From Spartobacteria bacterium (GTDB lineage: Bacteria; Verrucomicrobiota; Verrucomicrobiia; Chthoniobacterales; UBA10450), in contig PLCN01000013.1 of the NCBI GenBank assembly GCA_003134785.1, positions 1 through 64,000 on the forward strand: a DNA stretch of 64,000 nt. The letters are read 5' to 3'. The notes under the pieces are model-generated. The model did not search any database. It saw only the letters and a program-made list of their open reading frames with translations, and was not told where the DNA came from. A program made the translations under genes and the position numbers. Shown one piece after another: positions 51,675 to 59,234 of this stretch. The first letter of the stretch is position 1. Each line of letters starts with the position of its first letter.

Positions 51675-53849
51675 CTATTTTGGAGTGGCTGTAGCGCTGG
51701 GTTTGTGTGGCTCATCATTCGTTAGGCCCAACGCCGCCAGGCCAAAGGTGTATTCGAAGGCAACTTCACGAAGCCGGTCGAACCGGCCCGAGGCGCCGCC
51801 GTGTCCCGCGTCGAGGTTGATTTTGAAGAGCAACGGATTCTTGTCTGTCTTCATCGCCCGCAATTTGGCGGCGAACTTTGCCGGTTCCCAATACGGCACC
51901 TGGCTGTCATTAAGCGAGGTAAACAGCAGCATCGTCGGGTAATTTTTCGCGGCAACGTTATCGTAGGGGCTATAGGTCTTTATGTAATCGTATTCTGCCT
52001 TCTTGTTCGGATTGCCCCATTCGATGTATTCGCCGGTCGTTAGGGGAAGCGTCGCGTCAGACATCGTGTTGAGCACATCCACAAACGGCGCGTCGAGAAT
52101 GGCTACGCGAGCAACATCGGGCCGCAGATTGATGGTCGCTCCAATGAGCAATCCGCCCGCACTGCCGCCGTGAATCACCATCCGCTCATGCGTGGTATAT
52201 TTCTTTTCTACGAGGAAATCGGCGCAGGCGACGAAATCGGTGAAGGTATTTTTCTTCGTCATCATCCGGCCGTCGTCGTGCCACGCCTCGCCCAATTCAC
52301 CGCCGCCGCGAATATGGGCGATCGCGTAAAAGAAGCCGCGATCGAGGAGCGAAATCCGGTTCGACGAAAATGAGGGATCGATCGAGATGCCGTACGATCC
52401 GTAACCGTAAAGCCAGCAGGGCGCCTTGCCATCTACCGGCACGTCCTTTCTGCGCACGATATCGAGCGGCACTTTCTTTCCATCGCTGGCCGTCGCGCGG
52501 ACACGCTCCACCACGTAACGCGTGGGATCATAACCGCCGAGGATCTCAGTTTGCTTGAGCAGTTTCTTGCTCCGGCTCGCGATGTCGTATTCGAAGATGC
52601 TCGGTGGCGTCACCGGAGACTCGTATTTGAATCGAAATGTGCCGGTGGCGAACTCGGCGTTGAATTCCGACGCGGCGAGGTAAGCGGGTTCCGGGAGTTC
52701 GATCCGCGCTGAACTCCGGTTCTCGTAGTCGATGATGCGGAATCCGACCAGCCCTTCCGCGCGCTCGACCACGACCGCGTGATCCGCGAACGGCTCGAAC
52801 TCTTCAATCGTTAGGCCGGACTTGCCCGGGATGAGTTCTTTCCAGTGATCCACACCCGGACTCGCCACCGGCGCAGTAACCACTCGAAATTCCTTCGCGC
52901 CGTCATTCGTGCGAAGGTAGAAAAGATCGTCCCGATGTTCGGGGAAATACTTCACCTCGTCGCGACGCGGCGCGAGCACCTGCCATTCGCTGGCCGGCTT
53001 GTCCGCGGGCAGGAAACGAAACTCCGTCGTTCGGCTGCTGGCTATACCGAGAAAGAGGATCTTGCGATCTCGCGAGCGCGACACTTCGACCTCGAAAAGC
53101 TCATCCTTCTCTTCGTAGAGCAGCGTCGGCTTCGCCTCCCCAAGAGTGTAGCGCCAGAAGCGATTCGATCGTTTCGCTTCGTCTTCGGTCACGAAGAAAA
53201 TAGTTTTGTTGTCCGCTGCCCACTCGAGGTCCGCCACCTTGCCAATGGGCGTTTTTATTTCCTCTTTGGTCGCGAGATCCTTCAGATGAAAATCGTAATC
53301 GCGGTGCCCGTTAACGTCCGTCGAGTAAGCGAGCAGCGCATTGTCGTCGCTGTAGACGAACGAATTCACCGCCATGAATTTCTGTCCCTGCGCCAGCTCA
53401 TTGACATTGAGGACCACTTCCTCCGGCGCTTCGAGAGAACCCTTCTTGCGGCAGAAGATCGCGTACTGTTTTCCTTCCTCCGTGCGCTGGTAAAGCCAGT
53501 AACCACGTTGGCGATAAGGAGCCGAAACGTCCGTCTGTTTGATTCGGCCAAGCATCTCGCGGTAGAGCGAATCTTCAAAGCCTTGGAGCGGCGACATGAC
53601 CGCTGCCGTGTAGGTGTTCTCCGCTTTCAGATGCGCGAGCACCTCCGGGTTTTGTTTCTCGCGCAGCCAAAAGTAAGGATCTTCAATCTTGTCGCCGTGG
53701 AGCCCGACCGTTTTGGAGTGACGCGGCGCCACCGGCGGTTTTGCGACGTTCGGGTCGAGTTTGAGCGGTGCCACCTTATCGGCGGCCTGCGAAGGAAGAG
53801 CGATGGTGAGCAAGACGAGGGAAGAAAGCAGGAAAAGTTTCGAATTCAT
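51675..53849 (-). CDS. exported oligopeptidase B (S9A prolyl oligopeptidase family)
   Basis: A 724-residue serine peptidase with a Sec signal (LFLLSSLVLLTIALPSQAA). A seven-bladed propeller covers about residues 90-430, then the alpha/beta hydrolase domain has the Ser in MVIHGGSAGGLLIGA, Asp in LNDSQVPYWEP and His in DAGHGGASGR. The sequence is closest to oligopeptidase B, which cleaves after Arg/Lys in peptides under about 30 residues. Export to the periplasm is suggested by the signal. Earlier in-frame starts add non-family sequence. Confidence 0.95.
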   Translation of the reverse strand: MNSKLFLLSSLVLLTIALPSQAADKVAPLKLDPNVAKPPVAPRHSKTVGLHGDKIEDPYFWLREKQNPEVLAHLKAENTYTAAVMSPLQGFEDSLYREMLGRIKQTDVSAPYRQRGYWLYQRTEEGKQYAIFCRKKGSLEAPEEVVLNVNELAQGQKFMAVNSFVYSDDNALLAYSTDVNGHRDYDFHLKDLATKEEIKTPIGKVADLEWAADNKTIFFVTEDEAKRSNRFWRYTLGEAKPTLLYEEKDELFEVEVSRSRDRKILFLGIASSRTTEFRFLPADKPASEWQVLAPRRDEVKYFPEHRDDLFYLRTNDGAKEFRVVTAPVASPGVDHWKELIPGKSGLTIEEFEPFADHAVVVERAEGLVGFRIIDYENRSSARIELPEPAYLAASEFNAEFATGTFRFKYESPVTPPSIFEYDIASRSKKLLKQTEILGGYDPTRYVVERVRATASDGKKVPLDIVRRKDVPVDGKAPCWLYGYGSYGISIDPSFSSNRISLLDRGFFYAIAHIRGGGELGEAWHDDGRMMTKKNTFTDFVACADFLVEKKYTTHERMVIHGGSAGGLLIGATINLRPDVARVAILDAPFVDVLNTMSDATLPLTTGEYIEWGNPNKKAEYDYIKTYSPYDNVAAKNYPTMLLFTSLNDSQVPYWEPAKFAAKLRAMKTDKNPLLFKINLDAGHGGASGRFDRLREVAFEYTFGLAALGLTNDEPHKPSATATPK

Positions 53850-54073
53850 GTGGGAAATGCCAGGAGTTGCACGCATGCGGATGAGTATTGCCCCGCGGCC
53901 TAAACTTCCGAGCGTTTTCTGCCGATCTGCGATCTTGATACCGGCCCGGCTCCGACTCAAAGAAACTTGACGAGCGCGTCGGTCGTAGTGAACCGATCTT
54001 CGACCTCTCACGCTAAACAACCAAATTTACACGACACTCAAACTCTACGATTCTAGGCTCAACATCACTTGTT

Positions 54074-54511
54074 ATGAACGATGACAAAGACAACATCCAG
54101 CTCAGCGCGGTGGAAGATCACGATGGGATATTGACCATTCGTGGCGGCGGCGCCCGGAGAGATTGGAACGGCATTCACTATAAGCAGGGGATGTCCGCCA
54201 AAAATGTAGGCACGACCAAGCTTTCGGCCAACATCGCCACGATACCTCCGGGTGGCGTTGCCTATGCCCATATTCATGTCGGCTTCGAGCTGATTCTTTA
54301 CATCCTCGAAGGAAAAGTGCGCCACGAGTTTGGGCCCGGACTCAAGCAGGTCTTGGAGAGTGAAGCGGGCGATTTCATCTACATCAAGCCCGGCGTTCCT
54401 CACGAAGTCTTCAACATGAGTGACACGGAACCTGTCGTCGCCTTTGTTGCCCGCTCGTCAGCAGAAGAGTGGGATAAGATCATCCCATACGACCGCAACG
54501 AGCGGGGTTGA
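54074..54511 (+). CDS. cupin-domain protein
   Basis: A 145-residue single-cupin protein. The metal site is visible in AYAHIHVGFELILYILEGKV (cupin motif 1, with H-x-H and E) and DFIYIKPGVPHEVFNMSDTE (motif 2, with H). No signal peptide. Function unknown; small cupins act as isomerases, dioxygenases or sensors. Confidence 0.9.
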   Translation: MNDDKDNIQLSAVEDHDGILTIRGGGARRDWNGIHYKQGMSAKNVGTTKLSANIATIPPGGVAYAHIHVGFELILYILEGKVRHEFGPGLKQVLESEAGDFIYIKPGVPHEVFNMSDTEPVVAFVARSSAEEWDKIIPYDRNERG

Positions 54512-54567
54512 ACCGCCTTAATCTCCCAAGCCTCTCGCCGATCCGCCTATTTCAAGAAGCCACGGCT

Positions 54568-54843
54568 TTAGCGGCGATCCCAGTTGCGGTGATGGCGAAA
54601 ATGCTCACGGGCGTGTTCGCGATGCCACCCGCCGCGTCGCTCGTAACGTCCATGAGACCAGCGACCGTGAGAACGATAACCGGGAATCCATACCCATTGG
54701 TACCCATCGTTCCAGTAATTCGGACCATAGTAAAATGGCCGGTCGTCAAAGCCGATCGAGAAGTCGATCGCGTTGGCCCTTGGCGCGAGCGGAGTGCTCG
54801 CCGCCAGCACAACGGCTAACAGCAGGATAATTTTCTTTGTCAT
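54568..54843 (-). CDS. small exported Arg/His/Tyr-rich protein
   Basis: A 91-residue protein with a signal peptide (IILLLAVVLAASTPLAPRANA). The mature part, FYYGPNYWNDGYQWVWIPGY then SHGRWSHGRYERRGGWHREH and AREHFRHHRN, is rich in aromatic, Arg and His residues. This composition recurs in small periplasmic proteins of unknown function with a 'YYWVPG' core. Convergent with the cupin gene. Confidence 0.65.
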   Translation of the reverse strand: MTKKIILLLAVVLAASTPLAPRANAIDFSIGFDDRPFYYGPNYWNDGYQWVWIPGYRSHGRWSHGRYERRGGWHREHAREHFRHHRNWDRR

Positions 54844-54950
54844 GTTTTGTTTCTCCTAATTTGCACGCGGCGATCATTCGATAGCCGCAATATTTTTTCG
54901 ACGCATTGAGGCAGCGATTATTCAATCCAACCGAAGGGATCGATTCGCGC

Positions 54951-56123
54951 TTACCCGCCGGGCGGTCGGCGCTGGCCGGGCGGTGGGATGAGATTGGCTG
55001 GAACGCCGGCCGCTTGAAGGATGGCGTTGCCGTTCGTTGGATCGCGCCACATGACTTCGCGGCTCACTCGCTGCAACGCGTTGTTGCGCGCGGTTTCATC
55101 GGCGATGTTTTGCGCCCAGTTAACGGCACTCTGCGGGTCGGTCGACGCCATGGAAGAGGCCATCGCGGCGACGGCAGCGTCATGAGTGCCACCCGCTGGC
55201 AGCGCGCTGATCCAGTTCGCCGCCGCGGTCGCGTCTTCCCGAGTCCATTGCCGCATGACCTGCGAAATAGAGCGCGCTTGCGATGTTGGATCGGACAATG
55301 AGAGCGCCCAATTCGCCGCCGCAGTCGGGTCTTGGCCTGCCCATGTCCGCACCACTTGATTGACCGGCGAACGCCAGCCGCCTGCCGCATTATCCTGTGA
55401 CGCTTGCAGCGCGGCCGCTTGCGGATCGTTCGCGGCCCATTGGCGATAAATCACGCCGCTGAGAGGTTCGTTACCGGGGAATTCACCGACGGTCTGAGCG
55501 AGCCGCAGCGCGCCGGCCGGATCGGTGTCAGCCATAAAGCTGAGTACACCGCGCAAAGCCATGTAGCGAAGGTCGGCGTTCGGCAGCGACATCGCGCGGT
55601 TGAGCGCCGACTGCAGATCCGTCGCCGCCTCTTGTTGGAAAACATCGTCGGCTACATATTCATATCCGCGGTTCGAGGCGGCGAATTGCAACGCCCCATC
55701 GGGATCGCTTTGCGCCCAGCGCGAAACGAGCAGGCGCGAGGCGAGTTCGCGATCGTTGTTGCCGGGCATCCGCCGAATCCGCTTCAGCGCGTCGGCATAC
55801 TCCGAGGGTTGCAGACCGTTGATGAACGTTTCGAGATCGCCCATGCGCTGCCGCGAATCGTGTTCCCCGAGAATCGCATCCAGGGACTTCTTCGAATCCA
55901 TTTGGGACGTCGACGACCATACCTTCTGAGCGGTCGCGACAATATCCCGAGGCGCCTCGACCATGAGCGAATCCGAAACCGACGGACGAGCATCAACAAT
56001 ATCCGGCTGTTTCGCCGATGACTCAGTCTGCTTGGCAAAAAAGCCGCGACCAACTATCGCCCCGCTTATGAACGCCGCCGCGATGATCAGCATGTGCGTC
56101 CAAGTGGTGCGCGGTGTCATCAT
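54951..56123 (-). CDS. membrane-anchored helical-repeat protein
   Basis: A 390-residue protein with an N-terminal membrane anchor (MLIIAAAFISGAIVGRGFF) followed by about seven helical repeats of 30-36 residues. Each carries WAxxDPxAAxxWAxSL-like text: RWAQSDPDGALQFAAS, FMADTDPAGALRLAQT, QWAANDPQAAALQASQ, TWAGQDPTAAANWALS, QWTREDATAAANWISA, SMASTDPQSAVNWAQN. The array resembles HEAT- or TPR-like scaffolds. Pro/Gly-rich C-terminus. Function unknown. Confidence 0.82.
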   Translation of the reverse strand: MMTPRTTWTHMLIIAAAFISGAIVGRGFFAKQTESSAKQPDIVDARPSVSDSLMVEAPRDIVATAQKVWSSTSQMDSKKSLDAILGEHDSRQRMGDLETFINGLQPSEYADALKRIRRMPGNNDRELASRLLVSRWAQSDPDGALQFAASNRGYEYVADDVFQQEAATDLQSALNRAMSLPNADLRYMALRGVLSFMADTDPAGALRLAQTVGEFPGNEPLSGVIYRQWAANDPQAAALQASQDNAAGGWRSPVNQVVRTWAGQDPTAAANWALSLSDPTSQARSISQVMRQWTREDATAAANWISALPAGGTHDAAVAAMASSMASTDPQSAVNWAQNIADETARNNALQRVSREVMWRDPTNGNAILQAAGVPANLIPPPGQRRPPGG

Positions 56124-56228
56124 CGGAATCTTGTGCTAAGAGAGCAAACTACGCGATCCAAAAAAAGTAGCGAACATTTCCGCACACAAGCAGGTTGGTT
56201 TTCCTCTTATCGGGAACCGATTGCACCT

Positions 56229-56567
56229 TCAACCCTCGTGACCGTCTTCCCCATCGATGCGATAAAAATAAGAACGATCCTCGACGAGGATGCAGCCCGA
56301 CCGCTTCGCAAACTCCACGTTCTCCTTCGCTTCCGGATCGGCCACGAGCTTCTTTCGGTATTCCTCATAAGCCGCGAGGCTTTCGAATCCAATCAGCGTC
56401 ATCGCGATATTATCCGCGCCCCCATAACCTTTCTTCGGGAGAAAATAGCCTAACGGCTCGCCCCCACATCGCCGAATGATTCCACCTTCCATCCAGCGAC
56501 GAGCGTAGGTTTCGAAATCAGCGACCTTCTGCGGATCGATCGTGTAGCGGATGCAGTGGTAAATCAT
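56229..56567 (-). CDS. NIPSNAP-family protein
   Basis: A 112-residue soluble protein. It shows the ferredoxin-like NIPSNAP pattern MIYHCIRYTIDPQKVADFET, YARRWMEGGIIRRCGGEPLG, NIAMTLIGFESLAAYEEYRK and KLVADPEAKE. The family is widely distributed with unknown biochemistry, some members being stress-induced. Confidence 0.88.
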   Translation of the reverse strand: MIYHCIRYTIDPQKVADFETYARRWMEGGIIRRCGGEPLGYFLPKKGYGGADNIAMTLIGFESLAAYEEYRKKLVADPEAKENVEFAKRSGCILVEDRSYFYRIDGEDGHEG

Positions 56568-56621
56568 AAATAGCCTGTCGGCCTTTACCTGATAACCGAT
56601 AACCGCGCAAAAGCGCGCCGG

Positions 56622-56732
56622 CTATTTCTTCGCCTTCTTCGCAGTTCCCGCTTTCGCGGCTGCGAGCCGCTCGGTCTTTTTCCGGCGTGAAGCGCGTTTT
56701 TTTACGTTGTCTCTGCCTTGGCTGTTTCCCAT
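56622..56732 (-). CDS. very small basic protein
   Basis: A 36-residue open frame, MGNSQGRDNVKKRASRRKKT then ERLAAAKAGTAKKAKK. It is strongly basic and resembles a group of tiny conserved bacterial proteins starting MxNxQGRDNxKKR. Although short, the composition is not random. Function unknown; nucleic-acid binding is a guess. Confidence 0.55.
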   Translation of the reverse strand: MGNSQGRDNVKKRASRRKKTERLAAAKAGTAKKAKK

Positions 56733-56862
56733 AAGACCTTCACTCTCCCCTTTTAACGGCCGGTTCCAAGTGATTTCGCTGAATCAAGAGACGCAAGTCG
56801 GTAGCAAAAGGCGCCCGTGTAACGAGTCAACCTGTGTAAGCGCTGGCCTAGGCCGAAGTGGA

Positions 56863-57567
56863 TTATGCCCAACCCGCATTTAACAATTCCCGCGTCTCCT
56901 CCACACCTACGCGCCAGATTTTCATCATCTCCTTATCATCGCGCTGACAATATCGCCCGCCGAAGTTTCCGTCCTTCAAATAGGCGCGTAGCGACTTGGG
57001 ATCGAGCTGGCGGATCACCTCTAGATCGCTCATCGGCTTTTGTTCGGAAGGGACGTCGATGTTCGCGAGCCGGGTCCAGGGAAAATTTTCCATCCACGAC
57101 GCATGCGATGCGACCGGATCGATCGCCTGCACCTGCGCCCAAACTTTTGGCGCATTCCACCAATTGTGGAACTTGATCCGCACATCCGGATGACCAGCCG
57201 TCCATTCGCCGATCAACCCTTGCGCGGGCGCGTTACCGCCATGGCCATTGACGATCAGAACGCGCTTGAAGCCCTGCTCAGCCATGCTGTCGAGAATGTC
57301 GCGCAAGATCGATAGGTAGGTTTGCATCCGCAACGTGATCGTTCCCGGAAACGCGCGAAAGTACGGCGTGATGCCGTAAGCCAGCGCTGGAAAAACCGGC
57401 ACGCCGAGCGGCTCCGCTGCTTCGGTGGCGAGCCGTTCCGCCAAAATACTATCCACGCTCAAGCTGAGATACGCATGCTGCTCCGTGCTTCCAATTGGCA
57501 GGACACAGCGATTGTCCCGCGCGAGATATTCCTCCACCATCATCCAATTCATTTCTGCGATGCGCAT
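56863..57567 (-). CDS. creatininase-family amidohydrolase
   Basis: A 234-residue metal-dependent amidohydrolase. The start MRIAEMNWMMVEEYLARDNR leads to the metal motif VLPIGSTEQHAYLSLSVDSI (E, H, D ligands), followed by LGVPVFPALAYGITPYFRAF and RVLIVNGHGGNAPAQ. The family includes creatininase, FAPy deformylase and mycofactocin MftE; the substrate is not predictable. Two truncated, diverged copies of the gene's 5' end lie at 58300-58480 and 58925-59130. Confidence 0.9.
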   Translation of the reverse strand: MRIAEMNWMMVEEYLARDNRCVLPIGSTEQHAYLSLSVDSILAERLATEAAEPLGVPVFPALAYGITPYFRAFPGTITLRMQTYLSILRDILDSMAEQGFKRVLIVNGHGGNAPAQGLIGEWTAGHPDVRIKFHNWWNAPKVWAQVQAIDPVASHASWMENFPWTRLANIDVPSEQKPMSDLEVIRQLDPKSLRAYLKDGNFGGRYCQRDDKEMMKIWRVGVEETRELLNAGWA

Positions 57568-57834
57568 CGCTGAAATCTATGTCCAAAACCGTGAACAAAC
57601 CAATTCCGTATGACCGATTGCTAGCGTAACAAGCCGCGATTGGGGTCACCGGAATGCTGGGACTGGGCGGCCTCACTTTTCTCGAGGCTGGGAATCTGCC
57701 GACGGAGCCGACCTTTCCGCAAATTCAAAAGATTTTCGGGGGCCGCTTTGACGGAATCGTTACGCAAACGCCCTGTCTCCAGGGTCAATATGCACTTGAG
57801 CCGATGTTTCGCGTTACTTGTGGAGCATGGAGAA
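57568..57834. other. intergenic stretch before the palindrome cluster
   Basis: About 270 bp with open frames on both strands but no recognisable protein. It ends at the first copy of the palindrome. Together with the HTH gene's flanks it forms a gene-poor zone from 57.57 to 59.23 kb. Confidence 0.5.
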
Positions 57835-57859
57835 TGACATACGTGAATCACGTATATCA
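57835..57859. repeat. ATACGTGAGTCACGTAT palindrome, copy 1
   Basis: Odd palindrome tgacatacgtga-a-tcacgtatatca, one mismatched pair, centre 57847. It lies 41 bp past the stop of the small HTH gene. Confidence 0.8.
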
Positions 57860-57899
57860 GCAGTTCACCCGCCCCGGCGCAATCGGTGATCCACAAAAC

Positions 57900-58118
57900 T
57901 CATGCACGAGTTAGCTGACAAATGGTCCGCAGTGCCAAACCGTGTGGACGCGCCCTCCCCTGTTCCCATTCTTGTAAGGTGCGAACTGAAACCTGCAATT
58001 TCAACGCTGCCTCACTTTGGGAAAAATCCTTCCTCTTCCGCCAGGCGTAGAGCTGCTCTCCCAATTCCACGCGGCCAGACTTATTACGTTTGCTCCCCCT
58101 ACGCAGGCGACAAGTCAT
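57900..58118 (-). CDS. small HTH (XRE-like) DNA-binding protein
   Basis: A 72-residue protein. After a basic N-terminus (MTCRLRRGSKRNKSGRVELG) it carries one helix-turn-helix: ELGEQLYAWRKRKDFSQSEA, ALKLQVSVRTLQEWEQGRAR. The 'SQSEAA..L.V..RTLQEWEQGRARP' pattern is that of single-HTH antitoxin-like regulators. A 29-bp perfect palindrome lies 21 bp upstream of its start and another copy beyond its stop, so it is a candidate binder of that sequence. No toxin partner is visible. Confidence 0.7.
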   Translation of the reverse strand: MTCRLRRGSKRNKSGRVELGEQLYAWRKRKDFSQSEAALKLQVSVRTLQEWEQGRARPHGLALRTICQLTRA

Positions 58119-58139
58119 TTTACTCTTTTGGACTTCGAA

Positions 58140-58168
58140 GATGATATACGTGAGTCACGTATATCATC
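58140..58168. repeat. ATACGTGAGTCACGTAT palindrome, copy 2 (29 bp perfect)
   Basis: Perfect odd palindrome, arms of 14 bp around G58154, directly upstream of the HTH gene. The position fits an autoregulatory operator. Confidence 0.85.
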
Positions 58169-58203
58169 AAGGCCGAAAACCGGATAGCACTGCGCCACTC
58201 CGC

Positions 58204-58228
58204 GAACATACGTGAGTCACGTATATCA
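58204..58228. repeat. ATACGTGAGTCACGTAT palindrome, copy 3
   Basis: Perfect 17-bp core centred at 58216, with diverged outer positions on the left. Confidence 0.8.
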
Positions 58229-58299
58229 TTAAATGCACTTCGGCATTCTTGTCGACCTTGGAGAGGGTGGCGTCCGAGTACTTGTCGCTTCCGCCAAGG

Positions 58300-58480
58300 C
58301 CTTGAGCAGCCTCTCCGGCAAAGCCGTTCCACTGGGGCTACGGTCAACTCAAATACGCACGCTGCGCCGTGTTTCCGAGCCGCAAAACACACAACGATCG
58401 TCGTGCGTGAGATATTTCTTCACCATCATCCGATTCAACTCCGCGAGGTGCATCGCTCAGATCCGTGCCGGAGATCGTGG
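58300..58480 (-). pseudogene. truncated creatininase 5' fragment, diverged
   Basis: Homologous to the first 45 or so codons of the intact creatininase gene. The plus-strand stretch 'caccatcatccgattcaact' (58428 on) aligns with 'caccatcatccaattcattt' of the intact gene. Frames are broken, so the text reads as DLSDAPRGVESDDGEEISHA in a shifted frame. It lies between palindrome copies 3 and 4. Confidence 0.6.
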
Positions 58481-58616
58481 ATGAACAAGAACCGCGTCGG
58501 TCTTCTGCCGGCGCGCAACAAGCCGAACCTTTCATAGAAGCGTTGCCCGCCAGGCCCGTTCACAATCAGGCGGCGCTTCAGCCTCCTTCGAGTCACCTCC
58601 GGTGCACCTTTCCGGC

Positions 58617-58641
58617 TGATATACGTGAGTCACGTATATCA
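58617..58641. repeat. ATACGTGAGTCACGTAT palindrome, copy 4 (25 bp perfect)
   Basis: Perfect palindrome TGATATACGTGA-G-TCACGTATATCA (12+1+12), centre 58629. It opens the first unit of a 101-bp tandem repeat. Confidence 0.85.
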
Positions 58642-58717
58642 TCTAAACCTAGCGTCTCTTTGGTGAGGCGATGCTTTGCGCACGTCTGCACTCAGTCGTC
58701 CCGCAACCTTAGAAGAA

Positions 58718-58742
58718 ACATATACGTGAGTCGCGTATATCA
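58718..58742. repeat. ATACGTGAGTCACGTAT palindrome, copy 5
   Basis: Centre 58730; the left arm is perfect and the right arm has one change (tcgcgtatat). Confidence 0.8.
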
Positions 58743-58924
58743 CCTAAACCTAGCGTCTCTGTTTTTGGTGGCGCGATGCTTGCGCTTCCCTGCACTCAGC
58801 CGCCCCGCGACCTTGAACATGCATGCGTGAGGACTTATGGCGCTCAGACCCCGAGGTCTTTTCGTTTCTTGGCGCCGGCCCGGTCGGAGAAGGGGTTGCA
58901 TCCTGGGCGATCGTTCCCGACGCG

Positions 58925-59130
58925 TTAGGGAAATTCCCGGAAACGCGCGAAAGTACGGCGTAATGCCGTAGCCAGCGCTGGAAACACCGGCACGCCGAGC
59001 GGCTCCGCCAAAATGCTATCCACGCTCAAACTCAGATACGCATCCAGCTCCGTGCTTCCAAGCGGCGAGACACATCGGTCGTCGCGCGTGAGGTATTCCT
59101 CCACCATCATCCAATTCATTTCCGCGATGC
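58925..59130 (-). pseudogene. truncated creatininase 5' fragment, close copy
   Basis: About 200 bp closely similar to the 5' third of the intact creatininase gene at 56863-57567. The frame MNWMMVEEYLTRDDRCVSPL, GSTELDAYLSLSVDSILA then jumps to EPLGVPVFPALA, skipping the ERLATEAA codons through a 19-20 bp deletion that changes frame soon after. The segment ends near 58935, where similarity stops. Confidence 0.8.
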
Positions 59131-59234
59131 GCGTCGTTCGAATCTATCCCGAAATTTTCCTCGAATCGAGCCGGCTGCGCGATGTCGCACACCAACAATA
59201 TTCTTGACCTTCCGTCTGACGCGCGCAGTTCGTA

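Larger units (their letters stand above)
58617..58816. repeat. 101-bp tandem repeat, two units
   Basis: Two units starting with the palindrome at 58617 and 58718. Each continues with CTAAACCTAGCGTCTCT, then a variable GGTGAGGCGATGCTT-like part, then CTGCACTCAGYCGYCCCGCR and ACCTT. Palindrome centres are 101 bp apart. The second unit has one palindrome mismatch and small indels. Confidence 0.8.

Noticed and set aside
58140-58742. CRISPR array
   Set aside because: The repeats are perfect odd palindromes with irregular spacing (about 62, 413 and 101 bp), and no cas genes are present.
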